Shown in pieces: positions 48,634 through 57,585 of a stretch of 64,000 nucleotides of DNA. The translations under genes were made by a program, and so were the position numbers. The stretch is from contig NZ_FRAS01000006.1 in NCBI RefSeq assembly GCF_900142395.1, positions 1-64,000 of the forward strand, given 5' to 3'. Positions within the stretch are counted from its first letter, which is position 1; each line of letters opens with the position of its first letter. Source of the stretch: Hymenobacter psychrotolerans DSM 18569 (GTDB taxonomy: Bacteria > Bacteroidota > Bacteroidia > Cytophagales > Hymenobacteraceae). The notes below the pieces were generated by a model, which searched no databases, was not told where the DNA came from, and worked only from the letters and a program-made list of their open reading frames with translations.

Positions 48634-49758
48634 CTAAACGTAGTTGTTCAGCATCACCGGCATCACGAGCATCAGAATGTTCTCGTTGTCGTCGGCGAGG
48701 GTAGGCATGAGCAGGCCGGCACGGTTGGGCGTGCTCAGTTCCAGCGTAATTTCCTCGGAATCGATGTTGCTGAGCATCTCCTGCAGGAATTTGGCATTGA
48801 AGCCGATTTCCATGTCCTCACCGTCGTACTGGCAGGCCAGCTTCTCGTTGGCTTCGTTCGAGAAGTCCAGGTCTTCGGCCGAAACCGTCAGCTCGGAGCC
48901 AGCCAGACGCAGGCGTACCTGATGCGTGGTTTTGTTGGAGTAGATGCTGATACGCTTCACCGAATTCAGCAGCTCCTGGCGGCTGATGATGAGCTTGTTG
49001 GGGTTGGAAACCGGAATTACGTTCTCGTAATCGGGGTACCGCTCGTCAATGAGGCGGCACACGAGACGCATCTGGTTGAAGCTGAAGAAGGCGTTGGAGT
49101 TGTTGAACTCGACGCGTACCGGCGTGGCTTCGGAGGGCAGCGCCCCTTTCAGCAGGTTAAACGCTTTGCGCGGTATGATGAGGTTGGCGGTCTGGCCGGC
49201 GCCTACGTCGGAGCGGCGGTAGCGCAGCAGTCGGTGGCCATCAGTAGCTACGAAGGTTACCTGGTTGTCGGCCAGCTGCACCAGAATGCCGGTCATGGCG
49301 GGGCGCAGCTCGTCGGTGCTCACCGCGAAGATGGTTTTGTTGATGGCGCGTGCCAACGACGACGACGGAATTTCCAGCGGCGCCGACCCTTTCACGACGG
49401 GCACGCGCGGGAAGTCGGTGGCGTTTTCGCCGGCCAGCTTGTAGCGGCCGTTGGAGCTGGCAATTTCGATGGTGTAGGTTTCCTCGTCCAGCGTGAAGGT
49501 TACGGGCTGGTCGGGCAGGTTCTTGAGCGTATCGAGCAGGATGCGGGCGGGCGCGGCAATGCGGCCACTTTCCCGAGCCTCTACGGGCAGCTCCGTTATC
49601 ATGCTGGTCTCCAGGTCGGAGGCCGTAATGGTTAGCTTGCCGTCTTCAATCTCGAAGAGGAAGTTCTCTAGAATCGGCACCACGGGATTGTTCGTGACCA
49701 CGCCATTGATGCTCTGGAGCTGCTTGAGCAAGGCGGAAGACGAGACGATGAACTTCAT
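48634..49758 (-). CDS. dnaN: DNA polymerase III beta subunit (sliding clamp)
   Basis: A 374-residue clamp with the usual three domains. It starts MKFIVSSSALLKQLQSINGV and has ITASDLETSMITELPVEARE, FVATDGHRLLRYRRSDVGAG and, near the end, SNIDSEEITLELSTPNRAGL; the last residues LMLVMPVMLNNYV form the conserved LMPM-type C-terminus. It tethers polymerase III to DNA. dnaA and recF are not beside it, which is usual in Bacteroidota. ATG 49,758 chosen; the frame extends to 49,833 without family support. A TAnnTTTG box is 37 bases ahead. Confidence 0.95.
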   Translation of the reverse strand: MKFIVSSSALLKQLQSINGVVTNNPVVPILENFLFEIEDGKLTITASDLETSMITELPVEARESGRIAAPARILLDTLKNLPDQPVTFTLDEETYTIEIASSNGRYKLAGENATDFPRVPVVKGSAPLEIPSSSLARAINKTIFAVSTDELRPAMTGILVQLADNQVTFVATDGHRLLRYRRSDVGAGQTANLIIPRKAFNLLKGALPSEATPVRVEFNNSNAFFSFNQMRLVCRLIDERYPDYENVIPVSNPNKLIISRQELLNSVKRISIYSNKTTHQVRLRLAGSELTVSAEDLDFSNEANEKLACQYDGEDMEIGFNAKFLQEMLSNIDSEEITLELSTPNRAGLLMPTLADDNENILMLVMPVMLNNYV

Positions 49759-49795
49759 AGAGTAAAAGAGGTTGTCGGCGTTTTGGAGAAGAGGA

Positions 49796-49803
49796 CAAAG
49801 ATA
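49796..49803 (-). promoter_or_regulatory. TAnnTTTG promoter box for dnaN
   Basis: The minus strand reads TATCTTTG, an exact consensus match, 37 bases ahead of the dnaN ATG. Confidence 0.65.
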
Positions 49804-49931
49804 GGAAACCGGCGCGGGGTTTTCTAGCGCCAAACCGGGCCAGCCGGCAGTTAGCCGCCGCCGAATCTGGCCGGGCCGCAGCCAGTGGCCGGAAGCAAGC
49901 GTATCTGCTCAAACCAGCGCCTACTCTACCC

Positions 49932-50345
49932 TTAGCGCACCGAAACAGACCCGCTGAAATGCGTCCGGAGCAACCGGCTGAGCTTGTCGGCGTTGAGAGG
50001 CTTCTGCACAAAGGCCAGAACGTTGTGCTGCTGCAGACGAGCGGCGCTGGCCGGATGCAGTGGCGTGGTCAGCATTACGACCACCAGGGCCTGCCGGGTG
50101 GCCGCGGGAAGCTGGGCGTAGGCTTCCGCAAAAGCATAGCCGTCCATCACCGGCATGTGCACGTCAAGCAGAATCAGGGATGGCGCTGCCCCGGCCGGTA
50201 GCTGCAGCAGCAAGTCCAGGGCGGCGCGGCCATTCGAGGCCACCAGTATCTTGTCTGCTACGTTGCAGCGCTCTAGCAGCAGCTGGCTCAGGTACGTTGT
50301 CGTCTGGTCGTCATCTACCAGCAGAATGCAGGATAGTCTGTCCAT
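49932..50345 (-). CDS. Single-domain response regulator of the Kai operon
   Basis: A 137-residue CheY-like receiver with no output domain. ILLVDDDQTTTYLSQLLLER holds the acidic pair, Asp61 in LILLDVHMPVMDGYAF is the phosphorylation site, and Lys115 in FVQKPLNADKLSRLL is the conserved lysine. ATG 50,345 gives MDRLSCILLVDDD; the longer frame to 50,429 overlaps the kinase. It is the last gene of the kai operon, 43 bases after the kinase stop, and probably accepts phosphate from that kinase. Without an output domain it must signal by protein contact. Confidence 0.85.
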   Translation of the reverse strand: MDRLSCILLVDDDQTTTYLSQLLLERCNVADKILVASNGRAALDLLLQLPAGAAPSLILLDVHMPVMDGYAFAEAYAQLPAATRQALVVVMLTTPLHPASAARLQQHNVLAFVQKPLNADKLSRLLRTHFSGSVSVR

Positions 50346-50388
50346 AAACTCAGGATATGACAACAGTAACACGGACCGGCGCTTCTTG

Positions 50389-52110
50389 TTAGCGCTTGAA
50401 GTACGCAAAAAAGCTGGCGCCCTTTCCAACCTGGCTGTGCACGCTCAGGTGGCCGCCCGCATTTTCCATGATTTTCTTCACCATGTACAGCCCGATGCCG
50501 CTGCCCTCCACATGGTCGTGGAAGCGCTGAAACATGGCAAACAGCTTCTGATTATTGGTCGTGTCGAGGCCCAGGCCGTTGTCGTGCACTTCCAGCACGT
50601 GGTACTGCGGCGTCTGGCGGGTCAGCAGCCGCACGTGCGGCTCGCGCTCAGGCGAGCGGTACTTGAAGGCGTTGCTGAGCAGGTTGTAGACGACGGAGCG
50701 CAGGTTTTTTTCGGCAAACGAGATAGTAGGACACTGCTGCACGTCTACTTCCAGCTGCCCGCCGCTTTGCAGCAGCAGCGGCCCCAGGTCCAGGCTCACT
50801 TCCTGCACCAGAGTAGCCAGATTGACTACGGCCACGGGCTGGTCGTTTTCCTTCTGCAGCTTGGTTACTTCCGTCAGGTGCTCAATAGTGCGCTTGAAGC
50901 GGTCCACGGAGTCCTGCATCATGGTTAGCAGCAGCAGCGCCTGCTCGTTGCCGGAGGTGCTGGCGGCTAGTTCCGGCTGCAGAGCATTCAACAGGCCCTC
51001 AATGTTATTGATGGGCGCTTTCAGATCGTGCGAGGCGGTGTAAATGAAGTTGTCCAGGTCGATATTGGCGCGGGTAAGCTGCTCGTTGTTTTCGCGCAGC
51101 TGCCGCTGGGCCAGGTCGATACGCTCCTGGGCCAGCTTTTGCTCATGGATATCGGTGTAGGTGCCAATCCACTGAATTATCTCGCCGGCCTCATTGCGCG
51201 AGGGCAGCGCCCGGCCCAGCATCCAGCGGTAGTTGCCGAACCGGTCCAGAATCCGGCATTCCACTTCCAGCTGCGTGCCCGACTGCAGGCAGTCTTGCCA
51301 GCGGGCCACGGCTACCGGCAAATCGGCGGGATGGATGCGGGCCGCCAGCTGGTTGTTGAGCGCCTGGCTGGCGGAAGTGCCGGTATAGTCGAACCAGCGC
51401 CGGTTGAGGTAGGTGTTTTCTCCCGCCGGATTGGCCGTAAATGCTATTTGCGGAATACCTTCGAGCATGCGGCTGGCCTCCGCCGCCACCCGCTCTACTT
51501 CTATTCGCGCCGATTCCTGGGTTTTGAGGGCGGCGCTGGTGTGGGCCAGCAGCGCGTTTTGCTCTTTCACCTGCGCCTGCATGGCGCTTATTTCGCGCTG
51601 CGCCGACATATCCGTGATGATGACAGCCAGCACAGACGTTTCGTCGAAAGTCAGCACGTTCAGAGCCAGCGCAAAAGGCCGCAGCATTCCGTCGTTGCCG
51701 CGCAGCGGCATTTCCCCCTTGCTCTTGCCGCCCCAGCCGTTGGCCAGCAGCATCTGCCAGTAGCTCTCGAACTCGGGCGGTACAAAGCTGGCGAAAGTGG
51801 TGCCCATCACCGATTCCAGTGGCGTACCCAGCAGGCCGGCCAGGCAGGCGTTGCAGTAGAGCACGGTAGTGTCGCGGCTCAGCAGCAGCGCTCCTTCGTT
51901 CATCTGTTCGATGAGCGTGCGGTAGCTCTGGTCGGCGCCTTCCAGCGTAAAGATGCGGGGGCCGTCGGCGCTCTGCACGGCCAAGGCATCAATGGTGCCG
52001 GTGCGGATGGCCGTCAGCAGGTCCTCAGCCTCCTCCAGCTGCTGGCGCAACTGCTCGTTTTCGCGGATCAGCTCGGCGGTAGTAAGCATCGGGCGGTCAG
52101 GCATGGGCAT
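50389..52110 (-). CDS. PAS-domain histidine kinase of the Kai operon
   Basis: A 573-residue soluble kinase. It begins with a coiled coil (ENEQLRQQLEEAEDLLTAIR), then PAS 1 (about 60-175, NEGALLLSRDTTVLYCNACL) and PAS 2 with PAC (about 212-330, YLNRRWFDYTG and GTYTDIHEQK). The H-box is FIYTASHDLKAPINNIEG with His361, and the ATPase has NLLSNAFKYR, DNGLGL and GSGIGLYMVKKIM. The start overlaps the kaiB2 stop by 14 bases, showing coupling; ATG 52,089 is an alternative start. It is the presumptive reader of the KaiC/KaiB state, in the role that SasA plays in cyanobacteria but with PAS instead of a KaiB-like sensor. Confidence 0.87.
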   Translation of the reverse strand: MPMPDRPMLTTAELIRENEQLRQQLEEAEDLLTAIRTGTIDALAVQSADGPRIFTLEGADQSYRTLIEQMNEGALLLSRDTTVLYCNACLAGLLGTPLESVMGTTFASFVPPEFESYWQMLLANGWGGKSKGEMPLRGNDGMLRPFALALNVLTFDETSVLAVIITDMSAQREISAMQAQVKEQNALLAHTSAALKTQESARIEVERVAAEASRMLEGIPQIAFTANPAGENTYLNRRWFDYTGTSASQALNNQLAARIHPADLPVAVARWQDCLQSGTQLEVECRILDRFGNYRWMLGRALPSRNEAGEIIQWIGTYTDIHEQKLAQERIDLAQRQLRENNEQLTRANIDLDNFIYTASHDLKAPINNIEGLLNALQPELAASTSGNEQALLLLTMMQDSVDRFKRTIEHLTEVTKLQKENDQPVAVVNLATLVQEVSLDLGPLLLQSGGQLEVDVQQCPTISFAEKNLRSVVYNLLSNAFKYRSPEREPHVRLLTRQTPQYHVLEVHDNGLGLDTTNNQKLFAMFQRFHDHVEGSGIGLYMVKKIMENAGGHLSVHSQVGKGASFFAYFKR

Positions 52111-52423
52111 GCGGGTCGTCGGGGTCAGGAGAAAGCCCTAGCAGCGTGAGTACCCGGCGACGGTCCGACAAGTCGCCCACCAGCCAGCGCATCAGGCCGG
52201 GACTTTTCTTTACCAGCGTAGGAGCCGCCACAATCTGCGCCTGCTGGGCCATTTCCGGCTGCTGGTAAATATCCACAATTACCAGTTCGTATCGGCCAGT
52301 CAGGTACCGCTCACAGATATCCTTGATGTTGCGTACCGCCCGGCTGGAATTGGGCGTGGCACCAGTGATATAGAGGTGCAATATATACTCGGGGGCCGGG
52401 ACAGGGCCTTGTTCTGATTCCAT
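52097..52423 (-). CDS. kaiB: KaiB homologue, divergent copy
   Basis: A 108-residue thioredoxin-like KaiB. YILHLYITGATPNSSRAVRN corresponds to the canonical LYVAGQTPNSxRAL, and IVAAPTLVKKSPGLMRWLVG followed by DLSDRRRVLTLLGL to the fold-switching C-terminal half. It differs from the other copy in the cis-Pro loop surroundings and has an Asp/Pro/His-rich tail (SPDPDDPHAHA). ATG 52,423 is 10 bases after the first kaiB stop. As a KaiB it should bind KaiC in one of its phosphorylation states; whether both copies do is unknown. Confidence 0.88.
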   Translation of the reverse strand: MESEQGPVPAPEYILHLYITGATPNSSRAVRNIKDICERYLTGRYELVIVDIYQQPEMAQQAQIVAAPTLVKKSPGLMRWLVGDLSDRRRVLTLLGLSPDPDDPHAHA

Positions 52424-52433
52424 ACTTGGAGAC

Positions 52434-52757
52434 CTACTTCTTCTCCATGGCCCGCAGATCAAGCCCTACCAGCACCCGCTCCTGATTCGATAGGTCGCCG
52501 ATGATTTTGCGGATAGGTGCCGGCACTTTGCGCACCAGCGTTGGAATGGCCAGAATCTGGTCGCCTTCTGCCAGCTGCGGATGTTGCAGCAAGTCAATGA
52601 CTTCAATCTGATACCGGCCCTTCAGGTGCATTTCGCAGTAGCTGCGCAGGTTGGCCAGTGCCGTTATGGATTTTACAGTCTGCCCGGCTACGTATAGGCG
52701 CAATTCCCAGGTTTCCTCCTCCATTGCAGTAGGGTCTGAGGCCAAAGTCATCTTCAT
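52434..52757 (-). CDS. kaiB: KaiB homologue, canonical copy
   Basis: A 107-residue KaiB closely following the cyanobacterial pattern: [60 protein letters not shown] and [13 protein letters not shown]. In cyanobacteria this protein switches fold to bind KaiC CI and sequester KaiA. Here there is no KaiA in the window, so another output is implied. It starts 9 bases after the kaiC stop. A longer N-terminus ([17 protein letters not shown]) precedes the fold; ATG at codon 12 is an alternative start. Confidence 0.9.
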   Translation of the reverse strand: MKMTLASDPTAMEEETWELRLYVAGQTVKSITALANLRSYCEMHLKGRYQIEVIDLLQHPQLAEGDQILAIPTLVRKVPAPIRKIIGDLSNQERVLVGLDLRAMEKK

Positions 52758-52766
52758 AATGTGGTA

Positions 52767-54515
52767 CTACGGGTTAAGCGGAGAGTCGGACGGATTCTGA
52801 GGCTGATAAGACACGAAGTCGCGCGCAATTTGCTGGCGGCTTTGCGTGAGGGCCTGCTGCCGGTGCTGGTCTTCTTCTGTCACGCGGCGCAGCTCCTCCT
52901 CCACCGATTCAAACTCCGTACGTAGGTTGGAAATGCTAGCTTCCAGTACCCGGCGCTTGCGTTCCAGCTCCCGGTCGCGGCGTTCTGCCTCTTGTTGGGC
53001 CGCCATGGCATGGGCCTGTTCCTGAATAGTCTGAGCCAGACGGCTGGCACCTGTCACGATGCCGGAAGGCCCGATTATCACATCGAGCAGCTGCACCCCC
53101 TCGCTGGTGACGAGAAACTCGCGCACCTGATTGGAATGCGCCATGCCTCGTGCTTTCAGAATGCTGATGCCCCGGTTCCGCTCCCCTACTCCCTCCAGGT
53201 CGCGCACATGAATCCAGGTATCTACCAGCGACGATACGCCCTCTTCGGTCATTTCCTGGGTGGCGTTGCGGCCGCTTATCAGAGCCGTAAACAACGCCGT
53301 GATGCCCTGCACTTTCAGGTAATCGATGAGGCGAGTAAGCATAGCTCCGACCTCTGAGATGCTGCCGACCGATATCAAGTTGCTGATCGGATCTACTACT
53401 ATAGTACCCGGCTGCTTATCCTTCACCAATTTGTGCACGGTCACTAGGTGCTGCTCTAACCCATTGAGTGTGGGGCGCGAAGCTTCAATGAACAGCAGCC
53501 CCTGCTTCACGTAAGGCTCTAGGTCGATGCCCACGGTAAGCATGTTGCGGATAAGCTGGGCCGGTGATTCTTCGAAGGCGAAAAACAGGCACCGCTCGCC
53601 CCGGCGGCAGGCCTCTAGCGCGAAGGAGACGGCCAGCGTGGTTTTGGCCGTGCCAGCGGTGCCCGTGATGAGCGTGCTGGTACCGCGGTACAAGCCGCGG
53701 CGCGTAAACATATCGTCGAGGCCCGGCACACCGGTGGAGATGATGTCGTTGGAGACAGTATGCTCCAGCCGCAGTGAGGTGACAGGCACCACGGAAATGC
53801 CGGCGGCCGTGATGATGTACGGATATTCGTTGGTGCCGTGCGTGCTGCCGCGGTACTTTACGATACGCAGGCGACGGGTAGTAATCTGGTCGATTACGCG
53901 GTTGTCGAGCAGAATGACGCAGTCTGACACGTATTCTTCTAGGCCCTGCCGGGTCAGGGAGCCTTCTCCCCGCTCGGCAGTGATGATGGTGGTCACGCCT
54001 TTGTCTTTCAGCCAGCGGAATAGCCGCCGGATTTCGGAACGCAGCACGGCCTCGTTGGGAAAGCCCGAAAACAGCGACTCAATGGTGTCGAGCACGACGC
54101 GCTTGGCCCCAATGGTGTCGATGGCGTAGCCGAGCCGGATAAAAAGTCCTTCTAGGTCATACTCGCCGGTTTCCTCAATCTCCGACCGGTCGACGTGGAT
54201 GTGGTCGATGCGTAGCATTTTATCTTGCTGCAACTGCGGCAGGTCGAAGCCCAGCGAGGCCACGTTTGCGGCCAGCTCCTCTACGGTTTCTTCGAAAGCC
54301 AGCAGCACGCCCGGCTCGTTGTGCTGCTCGATGCCGCGCACCAGGAACTCGATGCCCATCAGGGTTTTGCCGCAGCCGGCACTACCGCACACCAGCGTAG
54401 GACGGCCTTTGGGCAGACCGCCTTCCGTAATTTCGTCGAGGCCCTCAATGCCGGTCGGCACCTTGGGAAGCGTGGTCAGAGACACGCGAGCAGAAGTAGA
54501 ATTAGAGTCGGGCAT
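52767..54515 (-). CDS. kaiC: KaiC-type tandem RecA ATPase/kinase
   Basis: A 582-residue double-domain KaiC. CI: Walker A GSAGCGKT (44-51), catalytic pair Glu75-Glu76 (LAFEET). CII: Walker A GTAGTAKT (285-292, Ala290 where Gly is usual), Glu315-Glu316 (FAFEES). By alignment with cyanobacterial KaiC, Ser428 and Ser429 (GVSSLVD) take the places of the two phosphorylation sites and Thr423 matches the shuttle threonine. A C-terminal coiled coil of about 60 residues (EAERRDRELERKRRVLEASI) replaces the KaiA-binding tail. ATG 54,515 gives MPDSNST. It heads the operon. Confidence 0.93.
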   Translation of the reverse strand: MPDSNSTSARVSLTTLPKVPTGIEGLDEITEGGLPKGRPTLVCGSAGCGKTLMGIEFLVRGIEQHNEPGVLLAFEETVEELAANVASLGFDLPQLQQDKMLRIDHIHVDRSEIEETGEYDLEGLFIRLGYAIDTIGAKRVVLDTIESLFSGFPNEAVLRSEIRRLFRWLKDKGVTTIITAERGEGSLTRQGLEEYVSDCVILLDNRVIDQITTRRLRIVKYRGSTHGTNEYPYIITAAGISVVPVTSLRLEHTVSNDIISTGVPGLDDMFTRRGLYRGTSTLITGTAGTAKTTLAVSFALEACRRGERCLFFAFEESPAQLIRNMLTVGIDLEPYVKQGLLFIEASRPTLNGLEQHLVTVHKLVKDKQPGTIVVDPISNLISVGSISEVGAMLTRLIDYLKVQGITALFTALISGRNATQEMTEEGVSSLVDTWIHVRDLEGVGERNRGISILKARGMAHSNQVREFLVTSEGVQLLDVIIGPSGIVTGASRLAQTIQEQAHAMAAQQEAERRDRELERKRRVLEASISNLRTEFESVEEELRRVTEEDQHRQQALTQSRQQIARDFVSYQPQNPSDSPLNP

Positions 54516-54534
54516 GAGGAAATAGCATAGAGGG

Positions 54535-54542
54535 CGAAGGTA
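54535..54542 (-). promoter_or_regulatory. Near-consensus promoter box for the kai operon
   Basis: The minus strand reads TACCTTCG, one base off TAnnTTTG, 20 bases ahead of the kaiC ATG. The opposite GH2 gene starts 105 bases further on. Confidence 0.4.
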
Positions 54543-54646
54543 CACTATTTGCCTGCACTTGCTGTAGGCCGCTGAGCAAGGCAGGATACTACAGGGAGCC
54601 GGGCCGCAGAATTGAGCTTAAGTTGGCTGCTCCTCCACCCTTCCCG

Positions 54647-57520
54647 ATGAAAACACGTCTGATCTTCCGCATTGCCAGCCTGCTGCTGTTCTGCTTTGGG
54701 GGCGAGGCTGCTGCGCAGTCTGCTGGCCGCAAACAGGTGCAGTACCTCTCCGGCCCCGATAACACCCGCACCGCCACCTGGGACTTTTTCTGCACCGGAG
54801 GCCGCCGCAGCGGCTCCTGGACCACCATTCAGGTGCCCTCCTGCTGGGAGCAGCAGGGCTTCGGTAGCTACAACTACGGCCGCGACTACAAGACCTACGG
54901 CAAAAATTTCCGCTTCGCCGACGAAAAGGGCCTGTACCGGAGTCAGTTTGAAGTGCCGGCAGCCTGGCAGGAAAAGGAAGTTTTCATCGTGTTTGAAGGC
55001 TCTATGACGGACACCGAGGTGAAGGTGAACGGCCAGCTGGCCGGGCCTATTCACCAGGGCGCTTTCTACCGATTCCGGTACAACATCACCGACAAGCTGA
55101 AGCCCGGCCAGCCCAACCTGCTGGAAGTTACGGTCAGCAAGATGTCGGCCGATGCCTCCGTGAACAACGCCGAGCGGCTGGCTGACTACTGGGTGTTTGG
55201 GGGCATTTTCCGGCCGGTGTATTTGGAAGCTTATCCGCGGCAGTTCATTGCCCACACGGCCATCAATGCGCAGGCCAATGGCACGTTTGCGCTGCAGACG
55301 GCCGTGCGCGGCCTGCGCCAGACTACCACGGTGCAGGCCGATATTCTGGACGCCACCGGCACGGTAGTGGGTACGGCGCGTGGCACAGCAGGCCCTGCGG
55401 ATACGCTGGTTACACTGAAAACCACCGTGCCGAAACCGCGCCAGTGGACGGCCGAAACGCCCACGCTGTACCGCGCCAATGTATCGTTGTGGGCCGAGGG
55501 GCAAGTACTCTACCAGACGCAGGAGAAGTTTGGGTTTCGCACCATTGAAGTGCGGCGCGGCCAGGGCATTTTCGTGAACGGCACGCAGGTGAAGCTCAAG
55601 GGTATCAACCGACACAGTTTCTGGCCCGAAACCGGCCGCACGCTCAACGACTCGATTCACCTGCTGGACGTGCGGCTGATGAAGGAAATGAACATGAACG
55701 CCGTGCGCATGGCCCACTACCCGCCCGACGCGCGGTTTCTGGACCTCTGCGACTCGCTGGGCTTGTACGTGCTGGATGAGCTGGCCGGCTGGCAGAAAGC
55801 CTACCGCACGCCGGTGGGCCGCAAGCTGGTGCGCGAGATGGTGACGCGCGACGTGAACCACCCCAGCATTCTGTTTTGGAGCAACGGCAACGAGGGCGGC
55901 ACCAATAAGGAGCTGGACGGCGACTTCGGCAAGTACGACCCCTCGGGGCGGCCGGTGCTGCATGCCCACCACCGGCCCGGCAACGCCTTCAACGGCATCG
56001 ACACCAACCATTATGAGGACTACTACAGCACCCAGAAAATCCTGGCCGATTCACTGATTTACATGCCCACCGAGTTTCTGCACTGCCAGGATGATGGTGG
56101 CGGTGGCACGGCGCTACACGATCTTTGGGAGCTGCACTGGGCCGCGCCCCGCTCCGGCGGCGGCTTTCTGTGGGCGCTGGTAGATGAGGGACTAGTGCGC
56201 ACCGACCAGCGCAACATCATTGACGTGAACGGCGTGAATGCGCCCGACGGCGTGCTGGGGCCGCACCGCGAGAAAGAAGGCAGCTTCTACGCCATCCGGG
56301 AGGTTTTTTCCCCTATTAAGATTGAGCTGCAGGAGCTGCCGGCCAAATTCAAAGGTGACATTCCGGTGGAAAACCGCTACCATTTCACCAACCTGAGCCA
56401 ATGCTTTTTCCAGTGGGAGCTGCTTGATTTCCGCAAGCCCGGCGAGGCATTTACGGGGGCTACCGCTGCGCAGCGCGGCCGGCTTGCCAGCCCCAATGTG
56501 GCGCCGTTGGGCCGGGGCAAGCTGCAGCTTAAGCTGCCCAAAAACTGGCAGCAGCACGATGCGCTGGTCCTCTCGGCCTACGATGCGCAGAAAAACCTGG
56601 TGTATAAGTGGACCTGGAAAACCGGCAGCAACGCCCAGCTCCTGCGCGACATTCTGCCAACTTCTCCCGACAAGCTGCCGCCCGTAGCCGTGGCGGAAAC
56701 CGACAGCACCCTCACGCTGCAGGCCAGCGGCATTACGGTCGGCTTCGACAAGAAAACCGGGCAGCTTCGCGGCATCAAGGGCAACAACAATAGTCCGCTT
56801 TCTTTCGGCAAGGGTCCAGTTCTAGTGAGCGGTACCGCCACCTTCCGCGGACTGCGGCACTTCTCCGAAAACGGCAACGAAGTGGTGGAAGCCACTTACC
56901 AGGGCGACCTACAACAGGTACGCTGGACCATGCAGCCCACCGGCTGGCTGCGCCTCGATTACGACTACCGCCTCCACGGTGACTTTGCCTTCAGCGGCAT
57001 CAGCTTCACCTACCCCGAAAACTACGTAATTGGGGCTAAGTGGCTGGGGCACGGCCCTTACCGCGTCTGGAAAAACCGGCGGCAGGGCGTGGGGCTGAAT
57101 GTGTGGGAAAACGCCTACAACAACACCCAAACCGGCGCCGCGCCCTGGCTCTACCCCGAATTCAAAGGCTACTTCGCCGATATTGCGTGGCTGGAAATGA
57201 ATACCGTGGAAGGCAAATTCCTGATCGCCAGTCCGGATAAGGGGCTTTTTGTGCGGCTGTTTGACTTTTATGGCCTCTCGGGCGTGGTACCGCACCCGGC
57301 CCTGCCCGTCGGCAACCTTTCCTTTCTGGATGCCATTCCGCCGCTGGGCACCAAGCTGGCCCTCAACATCGACACCAATACCAAAAACCTGGGCCCAAGC
57401 GGCGAGCTAAACCACCTCACTGGCACCACGCGCCGCACGCTCTACTTCTTCTTCGGCCTGCCCAAAACCACCGCTACGCCCCAGCCTTACACAGCCCCGG
57501 TCAAGGACGATTTGTTTTGA
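54647..57520 (+). CDS. Secreted family 2 glycoside hydrolase (beta-galactosidase type)
   Basis: A 957-residue enzyme with signal peptide MKTRLIFRIASLLLFCFGGE. Domains in order: sugar-binding (about 40-195, with RFRYNITDKLKPGQPNLLEV), immunoglobulin-like (200-300), TIM barrel (300-600), and C-terminal beta-sandwich domains including a small-chain-like final part from about 690. The acid/base is Glu416 in FWSNGNEGGTN, and the nucleophile is likely Glu476 in YMPTEFLHC. KGINRHSFWPETGR is the conserved barrel start. ATG 54,647 gives the signal peptide. It likely acts in the periplasm on beta-galactosides or related chains; no SusC/SusD pair adjoins. Confidence 0.87.
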   Translation: MKTRLIFRIASLLLFCFGGEAAAQSAGRKQVQYLSGPDNTRTATWDFFCTGGRRSGSWTTIQVPSCWEQQGFGSYNYGRDYKTYGKNFRFADEKGLYRSQFEVPAAWQEKEVFIVFEGSMTDTEVKVNGQLAGPIHQGAFYRFRYNITDKLKPGQPNLLEVTVSKMSADASVNNAERLADYWVFGGIFRPVYLEAYPRQFIAHTAINAQANGTFALQTAVRGLRQTTTVQADILDATGTVVGTARGTAGPADTLVTLKTTVPKPRQWTAETPTLYRANVSLWAEGQVLYQTQEKFGFRTIEVRRGQGIFVNGTQVKLKGINRHSFWPETGRTLNDSIHLLDVRLMKEMNMNAVRMAHYPPDARFLDLCDSLGLYVLDELAGWQKAYRTPVGRKLVREMVTRDVNHPSILFWSNGNEGGTNKELDGDFGKYDPSGRPVLHAHHRPGNAFNGIDTNHYEDYYSTQKILADSLIYMPTEFLHCQDDGGGGTALHDLWELHWAAPRSGGGFLWALVDEGLVRTDQRNIIDVNGVNAPDGVLGPHREKEGSFYAIREVFSPIKIELQELPAKFKGDIPVENRYHFTNLSQCFFQWELLDFRKPGEAFTGATAAQRGRLASPNVAPLGRGKLQLKLPKNWQQHDALVLSAYDAQKNLVYKWTWKTGSNAQLLRDILPTSPDKLPPVAVAETDSTLTLQASGITVGFDKKTGQLRGIKGNNNSPLSFGKGPVLVSGTATFRGLRHFSENGNEVVEATYQGDLQQVRWTMQPTGWLRLDYDYRLHGDFAFSGISFTYPENYVIGAKWLGHGPYRVWKNRRQGVGLNVWENAYNNTQTGAAPWLYPEFKGYFADIAWLEMNTVEGKFLIASPDKGLFVRLFDFYGLSGVVPHPALPVGNLSFLDAIPPLGTKLALNIDTNTKNLGPSGELNHLTGTTRRTLYFFFGLPKTTATPQPYTAPVKDDLF

Positions 57521-57585
57521 AATGCACCCTTGATTCTAGTATTCAGGCGCGTGTAAGCCAGCAGGAAAGCAAGCTTACATGCTGG

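Noticed and set aside
57545..57585. Possible terminator between the GH2 and gldG stops
   Set aside because: Only short competing complementarities (GTAAGC/GCTTAC and CCAGCA/TGCTGG) exist and there is no T run.
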